64,000 bases of DNA from Caprella mutica (GCA_947561585.1 CANNZV010001167.1:62001-126000); one strand, 5' to 3'. Positions 49,028 to 58,811 are shown, numbered from the stretch's first letter. The notes: generated by a model from the letters alone, not told the origin. Numbers and translations: made by a program.

Positions 49028-49365
49028 GGGTGTAGGTCAAGAGCCCCCCTAGGTCATAAGCCCCCCGGTCACGAGCCCCCCTGTTTTTGTATCCTTATTT
49101 ACCTATACTATTTAATCGTTATTGACACTTTTGTAGTTCAATACTGAATAGACATAAAATATATGCATATCGGGGGGCGTGCCGCCCCCCGAACTCCCCT
49201 GCCAGGTCATTAAACAATCATGAAGTGTGCAGTACAACAAACTACATTAGTACCTCTCAGTTATTTCTATCTAAGTAATTCTTCATTTGTTTAACTAGGT
49301 AAATAAGGATTAAAAAAACAGGGAGGGGGGCTCTTATGACCTAGGGGGGCTCTTGACCGTACCCC
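49028..49365. mobile_element. MULE-type G/C-run MITE with perfect 9-bp target duplication
   Basis: Starts GGGTGTAGGTCAAGAGCCCC and ends GACCGTACCCC. Both flanks are GTTATGGAT (49019-49027, 49366-49374). A perfect 9-bp duplication is the hallmark of Mutator-like elements. The centre holds CGGGGGGCGTGCCGCCCCCC. Confidence 0.85.
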
Positions 49366-50009
49366 GTTATGGATACGACTTATTTTTTATATCTGCAAAG
49401 CGTTCTTTGAGGAGACAAAGCTAGAGTTGTTGTTTCTATTTCTTATGGAATGTGGTCTGTTAATTTAATTTATATTATAGCTGTATATAATTTAAATTAA
49501 ACATTGCGTTTTTCTCCTAAGTGCACATGATTCATGAAAATTTATATTTTTATTAATATGCATTAAAATTTGTAGTTCAAGTTGAAACTGAAGAAATTTA
49601 ACATTATTACAATAATAATATCAAAATTTGTAGCTTAATCAAAATCTGACTTGAGGTCATTTCCAGGTTCATTTAACGTTACAACAAACCTTTGTAATTA
49701 ATTGAATAGGTTTCTGAAAAGTAATTATGGAAAAAAGCTTTAACTAGTCACTTATTTACCTGATGGTTTGTAAGAAATTTCTAATTTGACTATTGAATTA
49801 GGTGCTTTTTTTCTAGATACAGGAAGATTACTCTGTTTCTGATTCATATCAGTTTTCATTGGAAATGTTTGATGTAACTTTTCAAAGCTTTGCTTTTCAG
49901 TGAAAATGTGTAATGAACTTCTTGAGTTTAATTACTACTTTAGCACGTATATATAAGACGACTAGGTTTAAACAAATTTTATTTGTAGTCTGACGTCTGC
50001 CGTTACTGG

Positions 50010-50518
50010 TTAGGAGGAGGAGTCTGCGAATAGCGTTCTTCGGTTGCATGTTTCTTGCTCTGAAAGTAAAGAGTAAAATTTATACTAGCTATTATTGAAA
50101 ATAATTATCATAATTGAAATAAATTTCATTCTTAGCTATGTACCTTCTTCGCTGTGGGCTCCTAATCTTAAATAGTGAATTTTAATTATTATTGTGAAAA
50201 ACATAATTAAAATTTGTTGAAGAAAATAAGGTTAAATATTACTCACCAGGAGACCTTGGCCGCCGCGGTGGTGGTGCTCCTGGCTGGGATGTTTTTCCTG
50301 AAGTAACAAAGAAATGTTACTTATTGTACATATAAATAATTGAAACTAGCTAATTGAGATAGAAAACTTACGACTTTCTGTTAAATTGTAGACTGTTTCC
50401 CTTGTGGGGGCAGCCGCAGCAATTTCAGCTTGGGTAGGAGCCGGGGCTATTGCAGGATTGCTATCCGCAATCGGGCCAGATTGCGGATATATGGGGCATC
50501 TTCTCCTCGCGCTTCAGT
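50010..50518 (-). pseudogene. Unknown three-exon gene, copy 1, exons A-C with a frameshift
   Basis: Exons: A1 50518-50372 (acceptor TTTTCCAG, donor C|GTAAGT), B1 50297-50247 (acceptor TTACTTCAG, donor G|GTGAGT), C1 50059-50010 (acceptor TTTCAG, TAA). Junction phases equal those of copy 2. The spliced text after A1 reads RKTSQPGAPPPRRPRSPG, then EQETCNRRTLFADSSS. A1 has a 23-bp deletion relative to A2 at an inverted repeat, which shifts the frame in mid-exon. No family was recognised. Probably a decayed duplicate. Confidence 0.4.
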
Positions 50519-50592
50519 CTGGAAAATTAATAGTAAACATAAGATTCCATAGTATTTTATGGAATATTTTCTACTAGTAACAACTAATCTTA

Positions 50593-50688
50593 TCATCCTG
50601 CTACGTAGAACTTTATATTTCTTTGTTCAGCATCTTCTAGTAGAGGCAGCAGCTGCCGCTTGACTGCTCTTAAGTGCCCTTTAGGTTT
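50593..50688 (-). pseudogene. Exon K, copy 1 (possible terminal exon)
   Basis: The frame KPKGHLRAVKR...AEQRNIKFYVAG ends TGA. It aligns with exon K copy 2 at 51937-51839, where most nucleotide differences fall at third codon positions in this frame only. That pattern argues that the frame was under coding selection. The upstream acceptor is degraded here. Confidence 0.4.
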
Positions 50689-51000
50689 CACTTAATGTTA
50701 CAGCAAACCTATTTAATTAAAATAAAGAAAAAGTAGCTATTGGAAAAAAGTTTTTACTAGACACTTTTAACCTGTTTTAAAAGACTGCTATGTTTCTGAT
50801 TCATATCCTTTCATTGGAAACGTTTGATGTAACTTTACAAAGCTTTTCTTTCCAGGGAAATGTTTTAATTTATTATATCGGTAATGTACTCATGAGTTTA
50901 TTACTCTAGTAAATTTGGAAATGTGTATATCAGTAATGTACTCTTGAGTTTATTACTCTAGTAAATTTGGAAATGTGAAATAAGACAAAATTTTACACTG

Positions 51001-51764
51001 TTATTTTGTTACTAATATTGTTAGGAGGAAGACTCTCCTTCTGTTATGTCCTAGAGACGGAGGAGTCTTTGTGAGGGTTTCTTCCTCAGTCTCAAATGTG
51101 GTGGCATCTGCAAAGAGCCAATTTTAATTATTATTGTGAATAACATTTATTTATTTTACTAAGTCTTGCACAGTCAATGGTCTAGCTAGAAACTACAAGG
51201 GTATATCAAGCTGAAATAACTATTAATTAAAATGGTCTATTGTTGTTACAATGTTGTACGAATTATTCTATTTTGTATAACAGGTTGGTATTATAATTAA
51301 CTATGAGGATATAAGTGAAATTTGCATGTGACGTTACAATAATTGTGAATAACATAAGAATTATAATTTGCAAAAATAATTGCATAGTGTAACTATTTCT
51401 CACCAGGAGACCTTGCCCGCCGCTCTGGTCCTGGCTCTGCCCCTGCTCGTAGCTCTGGCTCTTCCCCTGCTCGTAGCTCTGGCTCTTCCCCTGCTCGTGG
51501 TCCTGGAAGTAACAAAGAAGGTTTTATTTATTGTACATATATATAATTGGTAGTAGCTAATTAGGATCGGAAACTTACGACTTTCTTCCAAATTGTAGAG
51601 GACTCCCCTTGTGGGAGCAGCCGGATCAACCTCCGCTTGCGTTGCAGCCGCAACTACCGGAGGATCCTCATCCGCAATCCGGCCGATCCCCATAGGCTTC
51701 TCTGGCCAGATTGCGGATATGTGGGGAATTTTTTCTTCTTCTCCCCCACCGTCAGTTTTTGAGC
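51001..51764 (-). CDS. Unknown three-exon gene, copy 2, exons A-C
   Basis: Exons: A2 51764-51579 (weak acceptor TTCTCAAG, donor C|GTAAGT), B2 51502-51404 (acceptor CTTCCAG, donor G|GTGAGA), C2 51107-51001 (acceptor CTTTGCAG, TAA). Frames join in phase without stops. A2 holds PHISAIWP and an Ala/Pro-rich acidic stretch ending YNLEES. B2 holds three copies of an 8-residue repeat (RAGEEPEL type). C2 starts DATTFETEEETLTK and ends in a hydrophobic tail. No domain recognised. The start of the protein is not visible, so exons further upstream are expected. Disordered, low-complexity character means a chance assembly cannot be excluded, but the paired copy with the same phases supports a real gene. 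Confidence 0.4.
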
Positions 51765-51838
51765 CTTGAGAATAAGTAGTAGTTAACACAAGATTACATA
51801 GTATTTTATGGGATATTTTTAACTAATAACTACTCATT

Positions 51839-51937
51839 TTACCATCCAGCTACGAAGAATTTTATGTTCTTCTGCTCTGCCTCCTTCAGCAGCTGGGGAA
51901 ACAGTTTTTTTATTGGCCTCAAGTGCCCTTTGGGTTT
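51839..51937 (-). CDS. Exon K, copy 2 (possible terminal exon)
   Basis: Acceptor ATACATTGCAG opens KPKGHLRPIKK...AEQKNIKFFVAGW ending TAA at 51839. A basic amphipathic helix is likely. In phase 0 it could follow the last five codons (ATG ACT ATC TTG GCC) of the exon ending at 52009. Compare copy 1 at 50688-50593 for the synonymous substitution pattern. Confidence 0.4.
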   Translation of the reverse strand, partial: KPKGHLRPIKKLFPQLLKEAEQKNIKFFVAGW

Positions 51938-52008
51938 CTGCAATGTATAATACCATTAGTATGGGTACAATAATTACTATAGAATATTAACATTTTAAAA
52001 TGACTTAC

Positions 52009-52637
52009 GGCCAAGATAGTCATCTATGAATAATTCTCCTAACGAGATGGAGAACTCAATTTGCCTCCCAAACCCTTGAACTGTCAAATTTGCCACCAGG
52101 CTTCTCTTCCCGGTGGCGCTTGACAGGCCAAGGCTTGGGCATCTCTTCCGTGATGGCCGTCACAGAAGAGATGCCCACAGTTTGGCTCCAGGGTAACCCT
52201 CTGAATTTGGATGTTTGTCTGCAAGGGTAAAAGTTATGGATAATTTTCGGAATATATTATAGCTATGTGAATCATGATTAGGTAAACTATTTACCTTGAA
52301 AAAGGACTAATGGGTGCCGTTTCCAGGTCGAAGTCGGCAATCTTACTCTCAGCCCCTATTGCGGCCCCATCTATCGGTAGGAGACACTGTCTTGTTGTGA
52401 CTATTTTGACTCCTTTGTGAAAAGGAAACATGTTAATATAAATTTATTTATTAATTTAAAACTAATATAGTTACCCAATAATATATTTACTTACCATGGA
52501 GGTTGCCCATCATTCTCACAGCCTCAAATACAATGAACTGACGTACAATGTACTTGAGGCTGAAAGAAGGGCAGAGCCTCTTACTCTCCTCAGTTGTTGA
52601 GGTTATGATCATGAAGTCCTCTCCTGTACGGAGCTCT
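52009..52637 (-). CDS. Unknown exon chain of three exons
   Basis: Three minus-strand exons have clean signals: 52637-52495 (acceptor TTTTAACAG, donor GTAAGT), 52412-52295 (acceptor TCACAAAG, donor GTAAAT) and 52218-52009 (acceptor CCCTTGCAG, donor GTAAGT). The chain is open in one phase across both junctions and stops at TGA 52058-52056. Recognisable text includes GEDFMIITSTTEESKRL, SLKYIVRQFIVFEAVRMMG and KIADFDLETAPISP. No family recognised. The last exon is also open in another frame (VQGFGRQIEFSISLGELF), so the true phase is uncertain. It lies between the methyltransferase-like fragment and the duplicated cluster. Confidence 0.35.
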
Positions 52638-52744
52638 CTGTTAAAAGATAAGATTTGTTTAAAAATTTTATATTCTATATTGAAAAAGCTATTATCATCC
52701 AAGAGTGTAGCTAAAAACTATATACTTACCTAAACAGAAATAAC

Positions 52745-52777
52745 CTGTCGTAAACTGATGAATTCAGTTTACGACAG
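52745..52777. repeat. Perfect 14-bp inverted repeat
   Basis: CTGTCGTAAACTGA and its reverse complement, separated by 5 bp. It lies just downstream (minus-strand sense) of the methyltransferase-like stop. Part of it, with the preceding AAAATAGT, resembles the start of exon 53405 (AAATAGTCTGTCGT), suggesting local duplication. Confidence 0.6.
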
Positions 52778-52785
52778 ACTATTTT

Positions 52786-53405
52786 TTACAGTCCATCGGC
52801 AGCCTGTAGGAGAAAAATGAAGAATAAAATCATTAAAGAATAATTTTAAAGCAGGTTTATAACTGAATTTAGAAAACTTGCTCTAGTTTGTATGTTCTGC
52901 TGAATAACATTTACAGGAAGAAATCTTAAAGAATGATGTATGACAAATAATATTGAGACATTAAAGTCCAAGGATCTTAGCAAGTAATGCCAATGAGTTT
53001 TCACAATAGCTTACTTTTAAGAAGTTAAAATTATGAGTAATCCCACCAGGTGGTGGATCAACGAAGATAGTTTCAAATTTTCCGTGTGGTTGATTGCTCG
53101 CATCTAGTTTTAGGACATCTACCAGGACTAGCTTTACAGAGCTTGTTAGTTTGCATTTCTCCATATTTATAGACGAGGTTTCTATGGCCTGTTTGGCAAT
53201 GTCCATGCTGAAAGTTAGACATTTGTTAGCTTTTCAGCATTTTTCTGCTTCTAAACTTCCATTACAAATCTCAAATTCTAAACCACTTACCAGGTGAGAT
53301 TCTTTGGTCGATGGACGGAAACACCTATTCCAATTTGTGAAGTGCCGCAACACGTATCCAGAACCGTTTTGTTCTGGATATCTTTGTACACAAGGTGACG
53401 ACAGA
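52786..53405 (-). pseudogene. tRNA (uracil-5-) methyltransferase-like (TrmA/TRMT2A type) fragment
   Basis: Exons 53405-53291, 53207-53015 and 52803-52786 join in phase. The first holds TVLDTCCGTSQIGIGVS, matching motif I of the SAM-binding fold in TrmA/TRMT2A proteins (LDxCCGTGTIG). The second holds MDIAKQAIE (post-I acidic residue), LVLVDVLKLD, and FETIFVDPPPGG, matching the DPPRxG motif. Canonical relatives have CGTGTIG and DPPRAG, so Thr-Ser-Gln and Pro-Gly are departures. N-terminal domains and the C-terminal catalytic-base region are missing; the last exon adds five codons and stops. The family makes m5U54 in tRNA. Alternatives are other class I methyltransferases. A MULE-type MITE lies just upstream. 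Confidence 0.5.
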
Positions 53406-53462
53406 CTATTTAAAAAACAGGGATAGGGTGCTTGTGACCGGAGGGGAGGGGGGCTCTTGACC

Positions 53463-53825
53463 GGGTGTAGGTCATAAGCCCCCCCCCCCGGTCACGAGCC
53501 CCCCTGTTTTTAAATCCTTATTTACCTATATTATTTAATCCTTATTGACACTTTTGTAGTTCATTACTGATTAGACATAAAATATATGTATATCGCGGGG
53601 CGTGCCACCCCCCGAACCCCCCTGCCAGGTCATTAAACAATCATGAAGTGTGCAGTACAACAATCTAGCGGATACAACAAACTACATTAGCAACTCTCAG
53701 TTATTTCTATCTAAGTAGTTCTTCATTTGTTTAACTAGGTATGTAAGGATTAAAAAAACATGGAGGGGGGCTCGTGACCGGGGGGGGGGGGGGGGCTCAT
53801 GACCGGGGTGGCTCTTGACCGTACC
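53463..53825. mobile_element. MULE-type G/C-run MITE, rearranged
   Basis: Starts GGGTGTAGGTCATAAGCCCC and ends GACCGTACC. Just to its left (about 53417-53462) is a partial right end of another copy (GGTGCTTGTGACCGG..., CTCTTGACC), so two copies seem joined. No 9-bp duplication. It separates the MULE transposase exon from the methyltransferase-like fragment. Confidence 0.7.
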
Positions 53826-54003
53826 ACAACCAGTAGTGCTAACACTTAGCAATTATAGCAATGGAAAAAATTATTCTCTATAATGCGATCCATTATGATG
53901 AGAAAAGTTAGTAATAGTTTAATTCAAATCCAAATAAAAACTTAGAAAACTTTAAGTAGCCATAATGACGCAGATTGAATTAATTTGCATATACAAATAT
54001 TAC

Positions 54004-54208
54004 CTTGTCACCAACAGGGAGGTGTATGGTAAACATTTGGTTAACTCCTAGTGGTACGCACTTGAAAGTACAATCACAATGGAACAACCGGGATGTACCC
54101 AGGTGGAATTCCAGAGTTGGCGACACAAATTTGACATTAGTGATCCCGTCTCCCATCTCTTGCACCACTCTGAAAAATTTACCTCTTCCTTCGATTGCTT
54201 CATTGATC
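54004..54208 (-). pseudogene. MULE transposase exon with the first catalytic-region motif
   Basis: Bounded by acceptor TTTTCTAAG and donor AAG|GTAATA, open for 68 codons. It includes FFRVVQEMGDG and LFHCDCTFKCVPLGVNQMFTI, the hCDxTFKxvP....qlFTIH pattern around the first catalytic Asp of MULE (FLYWCH-associated) transposases. The C-terminal exon of the same kind of protein occurs at 23976-24332, far away. No other MULE exon is recognised here, so this is an isolated remnant. Confidence 0.6.
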
Positions 54209-54287
54209 CTTAGAAAAAAATCTTATTTAAAACGAATTAATAACATTGAAAGTTTCGTCTTTGAATATAGTTAGTTATACAATTAAA

Positions 54288-54715
54288 TAGGGATGTGACG
54301 AAGTATCGGCAATTTTTTTCGCTATCGACATATTTTTACATATACACATTTTTCTTGTAAAAAAATTAAGTCCGGTAGCTACTCGATATCGGCATTTTTT
54401 TCTGGTATCGGTAGCTATACTCTGTATCGGTATAGGCAAAAAAGTGCCGATACTTTGCCGTTACCACTAGCATTTAAAAATTATTTATAGTATAATTTAT
54501 TATTTATTCATTACAATGAAAAATTATAATTAGATTGATGTAACAATGATTTCATATAGATAGGTAATACTAATTTTCAAAATTATTAATCTCATTTAAA
54601 TGATCAAATTATCGGTGGTATCGGTATCCGTGAAAATCTAGGTATCGGGTCGGAAAGGTATCTGTGAAAAACAGGCATCGGTGTCAGTGAAAATTTCGGT
54701 ATCGTCCCATCCCTA
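54288..54715. mobile_element. hAT-like MITE, 428 bp
   Basis: Left end TAGGGATGTGACGAAGTATC and right end inverted TTAGGGATGGGACGATACCG share a decayed terminal repeat. Flanks CAATTAAA and AAATTAAA are an 8-bp duplication with one mismatch. The interior has many GTATCGG/CCGATAC repeats in both orientations. Non-coding. Confidence 0.6.
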
Positions 54716-54946
54716 AAATTAAAACTATAAAATTAATGTTTAAGATTTCATCAACTAATTAATTATGAAATATTAATCTATGATTAAAATAAATATTTAA
54801 TTAAAATCAAAAGGCTAAGCCGTTATAGCAGCATTACCAGTATGAATTGTATGGGTTCATATCCCATTTTTAACACGTTCCCGCGTATTCTCATTTGCAA
54901 TCAAGTCCGCTATTGCGTTACATTTTTTTTTATTTTTGCATTAGAT

Positions 54947-55138
54947 CAGTGGTCGGCAACCTTTTGGTGGTTGCGGACCGGTTAAAGCTCAAAAATATTC
55001 TCTCGGACCAGAGGGATGAATGTAGCTAATAGTATTTGGTAGGCAAAAAATTCGTTCACTTCTATAAGAGGCTACTTCTTTCTGATGATACCAAAACGAG
55101 CTAATATAATGTAGCTAATCCTTTATCTAAACATTTTT
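54947..55138. mobile_element. hAT element fragment
   Basis: CAGTGGTCGGCAACCTTTTG is a classic hAT (Charlie-like) terminus. The opposite end is not found, and a TTAA-flanked MITE follows at 55143, so the remainder may be deleted. Confidence 0.5.
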
Positions 55139-55142
55139 TTAA

Positions 55143-55347
55143 CACGTTTCTTGCCATGTGACCACCGGTGGGTCACGCCGCATTTAAAGTATGAATTTAT
55201 GACGTGAATCGTTGCTTGTAGATATGTTCAAAGATTTTGAACATTCAAAAACTCTTTTGTACATTTAGTTTAGTTAAGATGAAAATTAAAGGTTAGAATG
55301 AAAAGTTGTAATTAAAAAGTTGTTTTATGAAAGCGACAAGAAACGTG
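55143..55347. mobile_element. piggyBac-like MITE, 205 bp, TTAA target
   Basis: Termini CACGTTTCTTGCC and its inverted match (GACAAGAAACGTG) are flanked by TTAA (55139-55142, 55348-55351). No coding capacity. TTAA duplication is shared by piggyBac and Kolobok; the superfamily is not settled. Confidence 0.7.
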
Positions 55348-55439
55348 TTAAACTACCAATCTGGTATAATAAATACCAATAATAATCAGGTAGAAAGAAG
55401 GATCACCTGTAGAATCTGCGCACCAGTCCATTTTGGGGT

Positions 55440-55890
55440 GCATATTCTACAGGAGTGAAATCATTAGGGTGCGGATTGTACAGAAGTGAAATCATTGGGG
55501 TGCGGATTGTACAGAAGTGAAATCATTGGGGTGCGGATTGTACAGGAGTGAAATCATTGGGGTGCGGATTGTACAGGAGTGAAACATTGGGGTGCGGATT
55601 GTACAGGAGTGAAATCATTGGGGTGCGGATTGTACAGGAGTGAAATCATTAGGGTGCGGATTGTACAGAAGTGAAATCATTGGGGTGCGGATTGTACAGG
55701 AGTGAAATCATTGGGGTGCGGATTGTACAGGAGTGAAATCATTGGGGTGCGGATTGTACAGGAGTGAAATCATTGGGGTGCGGATTGTACAGCAGTGAAA
55801 TCATTGGGGTGCGGATTGTACAGGAGTGAAATCATTGGGGTGCGGATTGTACAGGAGTGAAATCATTTGGGTGCGGATTGTACAGGAGAT
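55440..55890. repeat. 31-bp satellite, about 14 copies
   Basis: Unit GTGAAATCATTGGGGTGCGG plus ATTGTACAGGA. Copies are almost identical, so expansion is recent. Left of it, CCTGTAGAATCTGCGCACC (55407-55425) is an inverted partial unit, as if the array grew from one end of an inverted-repeat element. Confidence 0.9.
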
Positions 55891-56550
55891 GCCAAAAATG
55901 CACTAAGAACATATGTGACCTGCCATAGAAATCAATGCAGAAAACTGAAGTGAGAGGATTCAATTTTTCCACTATAGGCAAGCATAACCATTTGCCCTCT
56001 CACAGGGAAAAAGACAAAATATTGTTGTATGATGCATGTAAGAAGAGAGCTTCTTAGTCAACACGCTAAAGAATATATTTGATGAAGAGCCTGAAAGAAA
56101 GGTAAAATTATTTCATATCAATTTATTGATCTGCATATTTCCCTACCTTTAAATCCATCAAGTTGAATTTTTCATTTATATAAATAGTGAAGATATTTAT
56201 GTACTATCAAGGTTCCTCCTCGGCACCGGGAATTACTCTGAAGTTGAAAAATCGATGCGGAAGAAGAGGAGAGGAGGTGGCTGATACCAGCAGCTCCTTC
56301 AACACTGAAGAGCTGCAAATGAAGTTCCCAAGACAGTTGGGTGTTCTTCATTATTTATTATATGATTTAAATGTAAAATGAATCAAAGGGTAAGGTGTAG
56401 AACTTAGAAATAATGGCTTCGATAGATAATAGATTTAAATAACTTTAAATTGCATGAACATCATTTATATTATTTAATCGTCAATAATTAAATTTTTAAA
56501 ATGTATCATACTATTATAATATCAACATAAATACAATTTTTTCATGTCAG

Positions 56551-56692
56551 GCAGAACCTGAACGAAGCAGGAGACAATTTCATGTTCATTCAACCCACAC
56601 AGGCAAGTGTGATGCACGCGGATGGTTCCATCCATGTTCAGTTAACTGCTGACTTTCATGTCATTGTTCAGGACATGGAAAGAATAAAATAA
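56551..56692 (+). CDS. Isolated exon-like ORF (possible last exon)
   Basis: Acceptor TTTTTTCATGTCAG opens 46 codons to TAA, including NFMFIQPTQASVMHADGSIH and FHVIVQDMERIK. First base completes a split codon. An upstream partner exon is unclear: a plus-strand frame at 56187-56381 and an alternative frame there (EDIYVLSRFLLGTGNYSEVE) are candidates, but phases do not obviously join. Family unknown. Confidence 0.3.
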
Positions 56693-56956
56693 CTAGTTAG
56701 TATAAATGAACTTTGGAAAAAATTTAAAAAGTTATATGATTTTAATAAACTAGCCAAGATGAGTAGGTATATCAATCGATTTTAGTATCATTTGTATATA
56801 TAATTCATTAAATGAAATCAATTGAAAAGTAATTGTCGTATAATATTAATGAACGAAAACTAGTTAGTTAAATTCTACAGTCATGTACCTACCTTCAAAT
56901 ATTTCTTAAATTGAGAAATATAATTAACTTGGTCATTCATCGAATGCTTCTCATAT

Positions 56957-58228
56957 ATTTATTTTTATTTATTTTATTTTATTGAAACAAATAGCACCCT
57001 TTACAGTTGAACAGGGCTTGGGCCTCCCTGATCATACCTTTACTATTAATTTATTTACAGTAAATTTCGAATGCTATGAGGCCCGGAAAAGCACTAGGCT
57101 TCAAGGGCAACCTAATTAAAAAATATATTTGAAAAAAAAAACACACACATATATAACGTACACAACAATTCATATCAATCTTCATAGGAATCAAATAAAT
57201 TTATATATATAAGACGTGATCTAAAATGAAATGATCTAAAAATGAAAATTATAAATAATTAAGTAATTATTATGGTAATGTAATTGCATACATGTTAGTT
57301 TTTCAACAAACTTAGATCTAATAACAAATTCTTATTCCAGTAAACTAGCTAACAAATACACTTTTAAATTATGTGAAAATGATCTGACAGTTAAATGAGA
57401 TTTTAAATTCTCAGGTACAAGGTTCCAAATTTTAACAGTGCAGTAATGAATGTGGCTATTAGTTTTTATTCGATTATAACGTGGTAGCAGAAAATTGTGA
57501 CATCCTCTAGTGGTCCTACCACGCTGCTCACCGAGTGTCTGCAGTTTGTTATACAAATCTCTGTCGAATCCATCTATTTTCAGAGTTTTGAACATATATA
57601 AAGTAATTTTTAACTTATATATATCCTTGACTGGTAGAAACTTCATATTAATGAAATGCTGCAAGGTGTGGTCATTATGAGGCAAGAATTTTAACACTCT
57701 AATAATCTTCTTCTGCAGAACTTCAACTTCTTTTACCACATATTTTGGAGCTGCATTAAACCATACTTCAATACCATAGTTAATAAAAGGAAACACAAGA
57801 GAATAATACAAACACTTCATTATTGTTAAAGGGAAGAAATCACGTAGCTTGTATAACATACCTAGGGTTCGTGAGATCTTACTTGAAAGACAATGTACAT
57901 GGCATGAAAAAGTTAATCTATCATCAAGAGTGATTCCTAAAAACTTTATAAAATTAGTCTGTTCAACAGCATCACCACCAATCAAAACCGGATGTCTTAA
58001 TTGGAATTTATCTCTATATGAAAATACCATGAATTTAGTTTTTTGTTCATTTATTTTTATTTTGTTTGATCTGGTCCATCTAAATATTCTCAACAAATTA
58101 AAATTAATAGTTTGGTGGGCATTGTCTAAGTTATTACGTGGAATTGGACATGACAGGGTACTATCATCTGCAAACATGACAAAGTTAAAGAAATCAGTGC
58201 ATGATGGTAAGTCATTTACGTAGACAAG
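56957..58228 (-). mobile_element. 5'-truncated non-LTR retrotransposon (LINE)
   Basis: The minus strand holds the 3' half of a LINE: a reverse transcriptase C-terminal part, about 0.4 kb of 3' UTR and a TAAAA-rich tail (AATAAAATAAAATAAATAAAA, read on the minus strand, at about 56957-56985). The 5' side stops at a TA microsatellite (58229-58248). Confidence 0.75.
57332..58228 (-). pseudogene. LINE reverse transcriptase, C-terminal half, open frame
   Basis: From the truncation point the frame reads LVYVNDLPSC, then FVMFADDSTLS with the catalytic F-A-D-D, KIKINEQKTKFMVF, FIKFLGITLDDRLTF, VLQKKIIRVLKFLPH, and a C-terminal KIWNLVPENLKS. It stays open for nearly 300 codons to the stop at 57332, so the copy is fairly young though truncated. 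The N-terminal reverse-transcriptase motifs and the endonuclease are missing. Clade (CR1, Jockey or relative) not determined. Confidence 0.8.
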
Positions 58229-58248
58229 AAATATATATATATATATAT
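58229..58248. repeat. TA microsatellite
   Basis: About ten TA units at the 5' truncation point of the LINE. Confidence 0.8.
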
Positions 58249-58342
58249 AGTAGGTATTTTTCTAAGTAGATTTAATTTTTTTTTTGATTAGTATGGTTTC
58301 TATTACAATTTATGCCCATCGCTCATGAAGAGGAGAGGAGTA

Positions 58343-58811
58343 CCAAAGACAATAAGATAGACGCTCAACTTGATAGGGCACAAGTAAGAACAATAACAAC
58401 CAATCAGAAACGATCTCTGCGTTCAGTAGCATACGTCACAGCAAACCATAAAAAACGTACGAGACCATATTGCAGAGGGCAGGGATACGTGTGAAATCAT
58501 TAGCAATATGATTATTTTCTACTGATTAGGGATTAGATTACTAATTACTTTTCGATTAATCAAAAGTCTACAAGATCGCATTTAAAGTTCAATTTTGAAT
58601 TCTAAATATAATATACCCCCTTTTAACGAAGAATAGTCATAACTAGGTATACCGAGCCAGTCAAAGACCATATTTGTGTTTGACCACATTAAGTTGTAGT
58701 TATACATTAACGCTGATTGGCTAGAAGTCGGGTCAGAGTTATGACGTCAGTGCAAACATGCTCTGTATTTTATAACATGAAGTTGAGCGTCTATCTTATA
58801 TTGTCTTTTGG
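58343..58811. mobile_element. MITE-B, most complete copy
   Basis: Begins CCAAAGACAATAAGATAGAC and ends in the inverted GTCTATCTTATATTGTCTTT. Near the left end CCAATCAGAAACGATC occurs, and near the right end GCTGATTGGCTAG and TGACGTCAGTGC. The centre matches other copies (TTTAACGAAGAATAGTCATA). Non-coding, about 470 bp. At least five partial or complete copies occur in the window. Confidence 0.7.

Larger units (their letters stand above)
49661..51940 (-). repeat. Tandem duplication of about 1.0-1.25 kb carrying an exon cluster
   Basis: Two units share the same order on the minus strand: exon K, exon A, exon B, exon C and a spacer. Unit 2 is about 51940-50691, unit 1 about 50690-49661. Spacer homology is clear (TTTCTGATTCATATC, CATTGGAAA, GTTTGATGTAACTTT at 49847-49885 and 50790-50838). 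Introns are also duplicated. Confidence 0.7.

Noticed and set aside
51839..52009. Direct splicing of the exon ending at 52009 into exon K in the frame reading QTQRALEANKK
   Set aside because: In that frame exon K copy 1 has stops and its differences from copy 2 are mostly non-synonymous; the KPKGHLR frame fits the two-copy comparison better.
55440..55890. 31-bp repeats resembling a CRISPR array
   Set aside because: Units are directly adjacent without spacers; it is a tandem satellite.
57849..58223. 124-codon plus-strand frame
   Set aside because: It is the antisense shadow of the LINE reverse transcriptase on the minus strand.
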